A stretch of 64,000 bases of DNA from Mesorhizobium sp. LHD-90 (GTDB taxonomy: Bacteria; Pseudomonadota; Alphaproteobacteria; Rhizobiales; Rhizobiaceae), in contig NZ_JAVFVV010000024.1 in NCBI RefSeq assembly GCF_030929505.1, positions 22,972-86,971 of the forward strand. The letters are read 5' to 3'. The stretch's first letter is position 1, and each line of letters begins with the position of its first letter. The position numbers and the translations under genes are program-made. This document shows, in pieces, positions 44,365-52,426 of the stretch. The notes beneath the pieces are model-generated. The model was not told the origin of the DNA and ran no database searches. It was given only the letters and a program-made list of their open reading frames with translations.

Positions 44365-45003
44365 TCAGTCGTTGCGGCCGCGCAGCGACTGGAGGAACGC
44401 GATGGTTTCGGCTTCGGAGACCACATCGGCGTATTTGGCGTTCATGTCGAAGAGATTGGCCTCGTGCGGCGCCGGGTGGCGGTCGCCGCATGCCTCGCGC
44501 ACGACGCTCGTGCGGAAGCCGTAGGACATGGAGTCGATGCAGCTCGCCCGCACGCAGCCCGACGTCGTGAGGCCGGTCAGGATCAGGCTGTCGATGCCGG
44601 CGGCCGTCAGCGTCGAGGCGAGCGAGGTGCCGAAGAAGGCGCTCGGATACTGCTTGGTCACGACGATCTCGTCGGGTCGCGGCACGAGCCCGTCGGCAAA
44701 TTCCGCGGTGCGCTCACCCACGACGAAGGCCTTCAGCGGCTTCGCCTTCTCGAAGAAACGGCCGCCATTGATGCCGCCCGGCTGATAACGCACCTCGGTG
44801 AGCACGACCGGGATGCCGGCTTCGTGTGCCGCCTCGCGCAGGCGCAACGCGGACGCCAGGGCGTCCTCGACACCGGCATAGAGATCGCAGCCCTTGTCGA
44901 AATAGGCATGTGCGAAGTCGATCAACACCAGCGCCGGCTTCCGCCCGAAGCCGACCTTGTTCGAATAGGCCCGCTTGTAGTTCTCGGCGAGATCGTCGGT
45001 CAT
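44365..45003 (-). CDS. Isochorismatase-fold cysteine amidohydrolase
   Basis: A 212-residue cysteine hydrolase of the isochorismatase/N-carbamoylsarcosine amidase group. Catalytic triad: Asp in VLIDFAHAYF, Lys in VVTKQYPSAFFGT and nucleophile Cys in TGLTTSGCVRASCID. Close functional candidates are N-carbamoylsarcosine amidase, maleamate amidohydrolase and nicotinamidase-like enzymes. It is 13 bases from the lyase gene and probably cotranscribed. With hydantoinase genes nearby, hydrolysis of a carbamoyl amino acid is attractive but unproven. Confidence 0.9.
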   Translation of the reverse strand: MTDDLAENYKRAYSNKVGFGRKPALVLIDFAHAYFDKGCDLYAGVEDALASALRLREAAHEAGIPVVLTEVRYQPGGINGGRFFEKAKPLKAFVVGERTAEFADGLVPRPDEIVVTKQYPSAFFGTSLASTLTAAGIDSLILTGLTTSGCVRASCIDSMSYGFRTSVVREACGDRHPAPHEANLFDMNAKYADVVSEAETIAFLQSLRGRND

Positions 45004-45016
45004 GGCAGCCTCCGGG

Positions 45017-45877
45017 TCAGACCTGTGCGAACTTCTTCTCGAACGCCCAGACGTCCTCGAAGCCGACGAGCTTGTTGAACTCGGCGAACGAGTAGAGCTC
45101 GATGTCGGCCGATGTCTCGCCGTTCCTGGCGAGATCGGAATAGGCTTTCTGGAGTGCTGCGCCCACGGACAGGAAGCCGATCGCCGGATGGATGGCGATC
45201 GAATAGCCCATCTCCTGGAGACGCGCTGCCGGCAGCATCGGCGTGCGGCCGCCATTGACCATGTTCGCGAAGAGCGGCGCGTCGATCTGGTCGGCGATCA
45301 TCAGCATCTCCTCCTGCGACTCCGGCGACTCGACGAACACCACGTCGGCGCCGGCCTTGGCAAAGGCCTTGCCGCGCCGGATCGCCTCGTCGATGCCGAG
45401 CGAGGTGCGCGAATCTGTGCGCGCAATGATGAGGAAATCGTCGCTGCGCCGGCTGTCGACGGCAACCTCGATCTTGCGGACCATGTCCTCAAGCGGCACG
45501 ACACGCCGGTCGGGCGTATGACCACACTTCTTCGGAAACTCCTGGTCCTCGATCTGGATCGCGGACACGCCGGCATCCTCGTAGCCGCGGATCGTGTGAC
45601 GCACGTTGAGCAGGCCGCCGTAGCCGGTGTCGGCGTCGGCGATCACCGGTTTGGTCGTCATCTTCACCATCTGCGCGATGCGTTCGATCATGTCGCGATA
45701 GGTGGCGATGCCTGCATCGGGCAGGCCGAGATAGGAGGCGACCGTGCCGTAGCCGGTCACGTAGAGCGCCTTGAAATCCTGGCGGTCGGCGATCAGCGCT
45801 GAGATCAGGTCGAAGATGCCGGGCGCAAGGATCAGTTCCTTTTTCGCTAGGGCGGCTTTGAGGGCTGGATCGGCCAT
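45017..45877 (-). CDS. Isocitrate lyase/PEP mutase superfamily lyase (copy 1)
   Basis: A 286-residue alpha/beta-barrel lyase. Key motifs: VIADADTGYGGLLNVRHT (Mg-binding Asp), IQIEDQEFPKKCGHTP with the catalytic KKCGH loop, and IIARTDSR. KKCGH marks the lyase branch (isocitrate, methylisocitrate, 2,3-dimethylmalate lyases) rather than phosphonate mutases. ATG 45877 is used; the upstream extension to 45946 lacks family similarity. It shares long blocks with copy 2 at 54566-55441. Likely reaction: cleavage of a substituted malate-type acid into pyruvate or glyoxylate plus a carboxylate. Confidence 0.9.
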   Translation of the reverse strand: MADPALKAALAKKELILAPGIFDLISALIADRQDFKALYVTGYGTVASYLGLPDAGIATYRDMIERIAQMVKMTTKPVIADADTGYGGLLNVRHTIRGYEDAGVSAIQIEDQEFPKKCGHTPDRRVVPLEDMVRKIEVAVDSRRSDDFLIIARTDSRTSLGIDEAIRRGKAFAKAGADVVFVESPESQEEMLMIADQIDAPLFANMVNGGRTPMLPAARLQEMGYSIAIHPAIGFLSVGAALQKAYSDLARNGETSADIELYSFAEFNKLVGFEDVWAFEKKFAQV

Positions 45878-45968
45878 AAAATCCCGTCTTTCTTTGTGGT
45901 CAGTGGTTGGCGAGCAGCTTGCCGAAGCGCTCGAAACGATGATCAATCCCGGCCGCGCGCGCCTCGCC

Positions 45969-46115
45969 TAGGGTCTGTTGATATTCAGGCCATGGCGGTC
46001 TGCAAACGGCGGCTTTCTGCGCTTCCGGTACTCATGTACTTGAACGTACACTCCGTTCCGGTTCTCGAAATCCACCATTTTCGACTCGCCCTGACCTGAA
46101 TCTCAACAGACCCTA
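45969..46115. repeat. 147-bp palindromic MITE-like element
   Basis: The outer 21 bases (TAGGGTCTGTTGATATTCAG plus G) are repeated in inverted orientation at 46095-46115 with one mismatch, and weaker pairing continues inward. The ends carry TA on both sides, as left by elements that duplicate a TA target. The interior has no coding capacity and no transposase. It lies between the divergent lyase and GntR-type genes. It resembles a miniature inverted-repeat element or a solo remnant of an IS. Confidence 0.7.
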
Positions 46116-46188
46116 AGTTGGCCCCTCAAATGCCGGCAAAGGCGATGCCGGAAAATATCAGGATGTCTGTGCCCAAACCGGATTGATT

Positions 46189-46198
46189 TGTCCAGACA
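46189..46198. promoter_or_regulatory. Candidate GntR operator
   Basis: TGTCCAGACA is a TGTC-N2-GACA palindrome in the divergent region upstream of the GntR/UTRA gene, embedded in TTGTCCAGACATT. GntR/HutC-type regulators bind short palindromes of this sort, such as those centred on GTC/GAC half sites. Function is inferred. Confidence 0.35.
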
Positions 46199-46271
46199 TT
46201 TGCAATCTTCTTGATGGGGCCACTGTCTGCACCGGCGCCAGCCGAAAACCTTGCACCGCGGGGGAGTGTGG

Positions 46272-47099
46272 GTGAAAAGCACAGGAGCCGGCCGGACGGC
46301 CGGACGCGGCATCCCGGAATCGATGACCATGAGCGACGAGACGCCGACGACCGAAGCCGACAACACCGCGGACGGTCCCCGTTATGCTCGCATCCAGAAG
46401 GTTCTCGAAGAGAGGGTCATCGAAGGCACGTATCCGCTCGGCAGCCTGATGCCGACCGAGATCGAACTCGCGACCGAGTTCGCCACGAGCCGGTTCACCA
46501 TCCGCGAAGCGCTTCGCTACCTGCGCGAGCACGGCTATGTCGAGCGCCGGCAGGGCGTCGGCACGCGAGTCGTTTCCGTCCGGCCTCAATCGACCTTTCA
46601 GCAGTCGTTCCGGTCGCTGGAGGAACTGTTCCAGGTCGCGGTCGAAACCTGGTTCGTCATTCTCGACAAGGCGCGGGTGACGCTGTCGCCCGACCTTGCC
46701 GAACTTGTCGGCGGACTCGCGGGCGAGGAGTGGTTCGTCATCAGTGGCGTGCGCTGGACCGCGCCCGGCGGCAAGCCAATCTGTTTCGTGCAGAGCTATA
46801 TTCCGGCACGGTTCGAGCATGTCGTTCCGCTGCTCGAGAACCACCAGGGACCGTTCTTCTCCTTGCTCGAGCGTCATTCCGACGGCAAGATCGAAGAGGC
46901 GGTTCAGGAGATCCGTGCGCTGCCCATGCCGCCCGAGATCGGCCGTCATCTCGGATTGAAGCCGGGCGCGTGGTCCCTGCAGCTCCTGCGCCGGTATCTC
47001 ACCGACAGCGGCGTGCTGATCGCCTCCTTCAACTGGCATCCAGCCGACCAGATGAGCTATGTGATGCACATCCACCGCGCCAAACCAGCGCCGGAGTGA
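46272..47099 (+). CDS. GntR family regulator with UTRA domain (HutC type)
   Basis: About 275 residues from GTG 46272, which has GGGGGAG six bases upstream; ATG 46323 is the alternative (258 residues). The N-terminal winged helix (YARIQKVLEERVIEGTYPLG, then EIELATEFATSRFTIREALRYL) is followed by GVGTRVVS and a UTRA ligand-binding domain (about 110-270) with GKPICFVQSYIPARF. HutC-type regulators sense amino-acid or amine catabolites. It is divergent from the lyase/amidohydrolase genes and probably controls them. Confidence 0.92.
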   Translation: MKSTGAGRTAGRGIPESMTMSDETPTTEADNTADGPRYARIQKVLEERVIEGTYPLGSLMPTEIELATEFATSRFTIREALRYLREHGYVERRQGVGTRVVSVRPQSTFQQSFRSLEELFQVAVETWFVILDKARVTLSPDLAELVGGLAGEEWFVISGVRWTAPGGKPICFVQSYIPARFEHVVPLLENHQGPFFSLLERHSDGKIEEAVQEIRALPMPPEIGRHLGLKPGAWSLQLLRRYLTDSGVLIASFNWHPADQMSYVMHIHRAKPAPE

Positions 47100-47195
47100 T
47101 GATGCCCTGAAGACTGGGCGACCGCCATCGCCGCCGAGGAGCGGGAAAAATCCGTCCGGCCGTCGAGCTTGATTTGCGGTGTCCGGCGAGGCTCG

Positions 47196-48035
47196 TCAGG
47201 ACGTGTCGGGACATTCCAGCGCGTAGACGGCCAGCGCGTGGGCGTGGGCCAGAATCTCGTCGATCTCGCGGATGTTGCGCGGATGGATGGCTGTCGGGTC
47301 GTATCGCGACAGCCGGCCGCCGGGCGGACGACCGCGCCGCAGCGGCGAGAGACGGCGGAACCGGACCGCGGCCTGCTTGCCTTGCGCGACCGCCGCGGCG
47401 CTGATTTCCCTGTCTCGCGCGCGTGCTGCGTCGTGGCGCGCCTTCCAGCGGGCGAAGCGACTTGCCTGTCCCGGCAGGTCGTCGAGTGCGCGGCCCAACG
47501 CCTCCAGCCGTTGGCCGAGGCGCGCCGCGTCAATCGGATCGTCCGGCGTTGGCGGCGGCGGCAGCGGGCGGCATGGCGAGTCGTCAAAGAGCGACCTGAT
47601 GCGCGGGGCGGCATGTGCCGGGACATAGCGGCGGCGGACGCGGAACGGATTTTTGAGCGGATCGAGAAGCGACAGGTTCAGGATACGAGGACGGGCGGCG
47701 CGCAGCGCGGCGGCTCGCCTGGCCGCTTCGGCCCGGGCAAAGTCGGCATTCGACATGGTGACGGCGATGCCGAGGCGGCGCAGCACGGTCTCGTTGGTTT
47801 TCGGTTTCGGTTTTCGCGGGCGCAGCGGCGGCAGGGTCACGACGATGCCGCGCGCCGCCGCGATGATCAACCGCCGCGCCGCGGATTCGGCCGGACGCAG
47901 CAGTTTTAGGATGGCGCGGTGAAGCTGGCGCGGCAGGGTCGACCCGCCATCGGCAAAGCCGGCCATCGACACGAGCATCAACAGGATGCGCTTCAGCGCT
48001 TCCCGGTTCTTCTCGATCGGCCCGCTCCCGTCCAT
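47196..48035 (-). CDS. Hypothetical protein, Arg/Pro-rich
   Basis: A 279-residue protein of no function I recognise. ATG 48035 has AAGGGAA six bases upstream. The N-terminal about 60 residues form an amphipathic or hydrophobic helix pair (EALKRILLMLVSMAGFADG...LHRAILKLLRP...ARRLIIAAARGIVV). The rest is rich in Arg, Ala and Pro with short motifs such as RILNLSLLDPLKNPFRVRRR and PLPPPPTPDDPIDAARLGQRLEAL. It is a single gene not tied to a neighbour operon. Codon periodicity and a good ribosome site support it as real. Confidence 0.65.
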   Translation of the reverse strand: MDGSGPIEKNREALKRILLMLVSMAGFADGGSTLPRQLHRAILKLLRPAESAARRLIIAAARGIVVTLPPLRPRKPKPKTNETVLRRLGIAVTMSNADFARAEAARRAAALRAARPRILNLSLLDPLKNPFRVRRRYVPAHAAPRIRSLFDDSPCRPLPPPPTPDDPIDAARLGQRLEALGRALDDLPGQASRFARWKARHDAARARDREISAAAVAQGKQAAVRFRRLSPLRRGRPPGGRLSRYDPTAIHPRNIREIDEILAHAHALAVYALECPDTS

Positions 48036-48250
48036 TGAAAATTCCCTTCGCCAGCTCGTCCGGCCGATGAGCATGAGGCCGGTTTTCGGGAGGGGGATAG
48101 GAATTTTGTGCGCTGGCGTTTCGCACCCTGGGCGGAAGAAGGCGGGGCCAGCAAAAACAACGGCTTGGCGGCGTTGACCGGCGTGCAGCCAAGAATATTT
48201 TACGGCTGGGACGAACGTTCCATCCCCGTTTCCGAGGCGGAAAATCCGGA

Positions 48251-48342
48251 GAAATCCGGGGACAGTTTACTCAATTCCGATCCCCGCACTGCCGCCGCGG
48301 CAGCGTTTGAACCCGGAATTGAGTAAACTGTCCCCGGATTTC
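48251..48342. repeat. Perfect 29-bp inverted repeat (REP-like)
   Basis: Arms at 48251-48279 and 48314-48342 are exact inverted copies (core GGGGACAGTTTACTCAATTC) separated by 34 GC-rich bases. The core resembles palindromes found next to REP-associated (IS200-like) transposase genes in many Proteobacteria, recalled from general knowledge. No transposase is present here. The region 48036-48506 holds no gene otherwise; the repeat could also fold the end of transcripts from the right. Confidence 0.75.
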
Positions 48343-48506
48343 GAGCCGATACCGGCTGCGACGCCGGCCGTTCCCATGACCGCAATGCGAAGTGAATGCG
48401 TAGTCGATGTGAACTCCCGGAAGAGCCGGGGTCAGCCGCGCAAGGCCGGCGGCATCATCGTCCTTCTCCCTTTCATTCGATCAGCCGGCGCCCCGCCGCC
48501 GGACGG

Positions 48507-49508
48507 TCAGCCGATGTCGCTTGCCTCGCGTCCGCGCGTGAGCTGGGAGATGGTGACGGCCAGGATCAGCGCGCCGCCGTTGAATACGTTCGTCACCCAG
48601 AGCGGGATGCCGAGCATGGTCAGGCCGGTGATGCCGGTGGCGAGGAAATAGACGGCGACGACCGCACCCCAAGGGTTGAACCGCCCCGGCAGGATCGTGG
48701 TGGCGCCCAGGAACGCGGCCGCGAAGGCCGGCAGCAGGAAGTTGAGGCCGGAATAGGGATCGGCCGAGCCGAGCACCCCGGCATAGAGAACGCCCGCGGC
48801 GGCTGCGAGCACGCCGGACGTCACCAGTGCGCCGACGCGTACGCGATCGACTGCAATGCCGTTGAGCCGCGCCACCTCGCGCCCGCGGCCGACGAAAAGC
48901 AATCGCCGGCCGAGCGGGGTGAAGTCGAAGACGTAGGACATCAGGATTGCCGCCACGATGGCGTAGTAGAACGCATAGGGCACGCCAAGGAAGCGGCCGC
49001 CCACCACCGCCATCACCAGCCCGTTGTCGATGCCGCCGATGGTCGAGGAATTCGTCATCCACTGCACGATGCCGGTCATCAGCGAGGTCGTGCCCAGCGT
49101 GACCACCAGCGAGGGGATGCGCACGTAGATGATGAAGAACGCGTTCACCAGGCCGACGATCACGCCGGCGCCCAGTGCCAGCGCGATCACCAGCAGGATC
49201 GGCAGGCCGGCCCAGACGTTGAGCACGCCGATGATGCAGGAGGACAGCGTCAGCGTCGCGCCGACCGACAGGTCGTAGTCGCCGGCCGTCAGCGGCACGA
49301 TGATCGCCAGCGCCAGCAGCGCGGCCGGAGCATAGGACGCGAACAGGATCGCGAAGTTGCCCCAATTGAGGAACGAGTTCGGCATGGCGGCGCCGAAGCC
49401 GGCGATCAGCAGGAACCATACCGCGATGAGCGCCACCCGCTCGAACAGCCGCGCATAGTTGACGCGGACGCCGCCAGCCGGGGCAGGGGCCTGGGTAATG
49501 TCGGTCAT
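48507..49508 (-). CDS. Sugar-type ABC importer permease (RbsC type)
   Basis: A 333-residue inner-membrane permease with about ten hydrophobic segments. The RbsC/BPD_transp_2 signature appears as IIVPLTAGDYDLSVGATLTL and as NAFFIIYVRIPSLVVTLGTT. It starts four bases inside the ATPase gene's end (ATGA-type overlap), so it is the third gene of the operon receptor-ATPase-permease. One permease gene implies a homodimeric channel. Confidence 0.93.
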   Translation of the reverse strand: MTDITQAPAPAGGVRVNYARLFERVALIAVWFLLIAGFGAAMPNSFLNWGNFAILFASYAPAALLALAIIVPLTAGDYDLSVGATLTLSSCIIGVLNVWAGLPILLVIALALGAGVIVGLVNAFFIIYVRIPSLVVTLGTTSLMTGIVQWMTNSSTIGGIDNGLVMAVVGGRFLGVPYAFYYAIVAAILMSYVFDFTPLGRRLLFVGRGREVARLNGIAVDRVRVGALVTSGVLAAAAGVLYAGVLGSADPYSGLNFLLPAFAAAFLGATTILPGRFNPWGAVVAVYFLATGITGLTMLGIPLWVTNVFNGGALILAVTISQLTRGREASDIG

Positions 49509-51103
49509 GGCTGTGTTCCGTTGGCTGGCGAAGCGCGCTCGAGCGAGGCGTAGCAGGCCTCCGCGATGCTATCCTTCGAAATCTGGGCGCCCACGAGTTC
49601 CTCGCAGATGGCGCCGCGCGCGAAGACAAGAACGCGGTCGCAGATGTCGGCAAGCTGTTCGGCGTCGGAACTGGCGCAGAGGACCGACATGCCTTGTGCC
49701 GCGGCCGCCCGCAGCGCCGTGAAGATCTGCTGACGCGTCCCGACGTCGACGCCCTGCGTCGGCTCGTCGAGCAGCAGCAGCCGCGGCTTGCGGTTCATCC
49801 AGCGCGCGACAAGCACCTTCTGCGCGTTTCCGCCCGAAAGCGCGGAGAGCTTCAGCAGCGGATCGTTCGGCCGCACCTCGAATGTTTCGCCGAGTTGCCA
49901 CGCCTCGCGTTTCATGCGGCGGTGGTTCAGAAATCCGCGCGAGAAGAAGCGCTCGATATCGGGCAAGAACATGTTGTCGACGATCGGCAGCGTATCGACG
50001 CCACTCGCGCCCTGCCGATCACCAGGCAGCAGCGCAAGGCCGAGTTCTATCGCCTTGCGCGGGTTCAGGGAGGCGAGCGCCATCGCCGCGCCGCCTTCGA
50101 GCGAGAGCGTGCCGCCGGTGGTCGGCCGCGCACCGAAGGCCAGGTAGGGCAACTCCTCGTATCCGGAGCCTATGAGGCCGGTGAGACCGACGATCTCGCC
50201 CTCGCCGATGGTGACGCTCGACGGTTTCAACTTGGCGCTCGCCGCGCCTTCGAGCCGCATGCGCGGTTTACGTTCGACCACCTTCGCGGTGCGCAGCGGC
50301 ACGGTACGTGCCAGCTTGCGTCCGACGATCATCTCCACGACCTGCTCGTGGGTGGCCTCGGGCGTGACCAGGCTTCCGGCGACGTCGCCGTCGCGCAGGA
50401 CGGTGGCGCGGTCGGTGATCGTCATCACCTCGTCGATATCGTGCGAGATGAACACGACGCTCGATCCGTGACTTGCGATGCTGCGCATCAGCGTGAAGAG
50501 CTTTTCGACACCTTCGCGCGGCAGGAAAGGGGTCGGTTCGTCGAGAAGCACGAGGCCGGGCTTGCCCGATGCCTCGCGCGCCACGCGGATCTCCTCGAAT
50601 GCCCGCACGATGGCGAGCAGGGCGCGGTCGACCGCCGACAGCCGGTCGATGCGCTGGTCCGGGTCGAAAGCCACGTCGAAGCGCGCCAGCGCTTCGCGCG
50701 CGGCGCGGCGTTCGGCCGACCAGTTGATGAAGCCGCGCCGGCCTGCCGTCAGGTCGGAGAGGCGCAGGTTCTCCAGCACGGTCAGGGATGGCACCAGACC
50801 GAGGTTCTGGTGCACGAAACTCATGCCGAGGCGGCGGAAGTCGCCCGGCTTCAGCGGCAGCGTCACCGCCTCGCCGTTGAACTCCATCACGCCGCCCGGA
50901 TCGGGCGCGTGGAAGCCGGCAAGGATCTTGACCAGCGTCGACTTGCCGGAGCCGTTCTTGCCGAGGAGGCCATGAACCTCTCCGGGCGCCACCTCGAACG
51001 ACACACCCTTGAGCGCGCGCGCACCGCCAAAGGTCTTGGCGATGCCGTCGAGACGCAGAACCGGCGGCGCAGGCCGCGCCGCCGGGCTGGTGGAACCGGC
51101 CAT
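49505..51103 (-). CDS. Sugar-type ABC importer ATPase (RbsA type, two ATPase domains)
   Basis: A 532-residue tandem ATPase. Domain 1 has Walker A GKNGSGKST but an altered signature (RLSAVDRALLAIVRAF) and Walker B LVLLDEPTPFLP. Domain 2 lacks a standard Walker A (LTGLIGSGYEEL) but has LSGGNAQKVLVARW and LLLLDEPTQGVDVG. This split of function is normal for RbsA/MglA types, although the domain 1 signature is more degenerate than usual. ATG 51103 has AAGGG six bases before it. A longer frame to 51553 overlaps the receptor gene and is rejected. Confidence 0.93.
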   Translation of the reverse strand: MAGSTSPAARPAPPVLRLDGIAKTFGGARALKGVSFEVAPGEVHGLLGKNGSGKSTLVKILAGFHAPDPGGVMEFNGEAVTLPLKPGDFRRLGMSFVHQNLGLVPSLTVLENLRLSDLTAGRRGFINWSAERRAAREALARFDVAFDPDQRIDRLSAVDRALLAIVRAFEEIRVAREASGKPGLVLLDEPTPFLPREGVEKLFTLMRSIASHGSSVVFISHDIDEVMTITDRATVLRDGDVAGSLVTPEATHEQVVEMIVGRKLARTVPLRTAKVVERKPRMRLEGAASAKLKPSSVTIGEGEIVGLTGLIGSGYEELPYLAFGARPTTGGTLSLEGGAAMALASLNPRKAIELGLALLPGDRQGASGVDTLPIVDNMFLPDIERFFSRGFLNHRRMKREAWQLGETFEVRPNDPLLKLSALSGGNAQKVLVARWMNRKPRLLLLDEPTQGVDVGTRQQIFTALRAAAAQGMSVLCASSDAEQLADICDRVLVFARGAICEELVGAQISKDSIAEACYASLERASPANGTQP

Positions 51104-51132
51104 TTCCGGCCCTTTTTCGAAAGACAGGCTCA

Positions 51133-52251
51133 CTACTGATCGAGACCCCACAGCTTGCGGAAGCCGGCCACATACGCATCGCCGTAGCCGGTGTCGAACT
51201 GGGCCGGCGTGCCGGCGTCGGATATGTTGTTCTTGTCGAAGATGTAGAACGGCACGTTCAGCGCGGTCGGGCCCTTGATGCCACATGCGTCCCGCAGGTG
51301 GCCGTCGACGGTGGCGTAGGCGATCCAGTCGAGGCTCTCGCCGATGTTCATGTCGACGACGCCCTGCGAAATGAAATCGAGCACGAACGGCGTGCCGTTG
51401 AAGGTAGCGACCTTGACCTGGCCGGCCTTGCCGGTGAGGCGCGTGGCCGGAACCACGAACTGCGACATCGAATCGTAGACCGGGATGATCACGTTGATGT
51501 CCGGGTTGGCCAGAAGCGCGGCCTGCACGGCCGGCTGGATCTTGGTTGCCCATTCAGTGACGCCGACATTGATCTCCTGCACGATCTTGCAGTCGGGGCA
51601 GTTGGCCGCGAGCATCTCGTCCATGCCGGCCGTGAGCGGTATCGTCGGCGGCACTTCGCGCGACACGATGGTCAGGATGTTGGCCTTGCCGTCGGTGTTG
51701 GCGATCGCCCAGTTGGCGAGGATCTTGCCGACCTCGTTGAAGCCGATGGTCAGCGATGAGGACACGTCCGGATGCTGATCGAAGGACGGGTCGTAGAAGT
51801 GCGACGTCATCACCTTCACGCCGGCGTCCTTGGCCGCCTTCACCTGCGGCGCGACAGTGCCGGGATCGATGCCCGAGATGAGATCGACGATGTCGAACTT
51901 GTCGCGGATCGCGAACTCGAAGCCTTGAACCCATTGGCTAGGCTGTCCCTGGTTCTCCCACTCGACGACCTGCAGGCCGAGTTCGCCGCCGACCTTCTTC
52001 ATGCGGTCGATGATGCCCTTGAGGAACGGATTGGCGCTGGAATTCGGGATCGACAGCATCTTCTTCCCGGCCGCGCAGGCCTTTGCGTCGAAGGCCTCGC
52101 CCGGTGCGGTGAAGACAGGCTTGGCAAGGTAGGGCTCAAGGAATTTCTTGGCGTTGGCGACGCCTTCCGCCTCCTGCGCCAGTGCCGGAAATGCGAATGA
52201 GATGGCGGCAGCGAGCGCGATTGCGCCGGCCGCAGCGGTCTTGTGAAGCAT
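51133..52251 (-). CDS. Sugar-type ABC importer periplasmic binding protein
   Basis: A 372-residue Peripla_BP_4 receptor with signal peptide (MLHKTAAAGAIALAAAISFA, cleavage near ALA). The mature sequence contains KKMLSIPNSSANPFLKGIID, VVEWENQGQPSQW and FDIVDLISGIDPGTV, typical of simple-sugar or related receptors. ATG 52251 has GGGAGA six bases upstream. It is divergent from the LacI-type gene across 175 bp. Ligand unknown; this class also takes polyols, autoinducer-2 and purine-like compounds. Confidence 0.92.
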   Translation of the reverse strand: MLHKTAAAGAIALAAAISFAFPALAQEAEGVANAKKFLEPYLAKPVFTAPGEAFDAKACAAGKKMLSIPNSSANPFLKGIIDRMKKVGGELGLQVVEWENQGQPSQWVQGFEFAIRDKFDIVDLISGIDPGTVAPQVKAAKDAGVKVMTSHFYDPSFDQHPDVSSSLTIGFNEVGKILANWAIANTDGKANILTIVSREVPPTIPLTAGMDEMLAANCPDCKIVQEINVGVTEWATKIQPAVQAALLANPDINVIIPVYDSMSQFVVPATRLTGKAGQVKVATFNGTPFVLDFISQGVVDMNIGESLDWIAYATVDGHLRDACGIKGPTALNVPFYIFDKNNISDAGTPAQFDTGYGDAYVAGFRKLWGLDQ

Positions 52252-52426
52252 CAGGTTCTCCCATTTGTCGCGATAGCCGCCCCCCTCGGGCGGCGCATCG
52301 CCGTGAATACGCATGCAATCATGGTTCAGGTTCATGCAACAGTCAATTCGTCTCGACACTGGAAATTTGCCTGCCTTTGGAATAGTCGGGGAAAGAGCAC
52401 GGCCATGAAGCCAGGTCGAGGACGCG

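Noticed and set aside
44365..44367. Possible selenocysteine or readthrough of the TGA ending the isochorismatase-type gene, since the same frame stays open.
   Set aside because: The enzyme is already full length (212 residues with intact Asp-Lys-Cys), no stem-loop of SECIS type is evident, and the extension looks like the start of a different Rossmann-fold protein.
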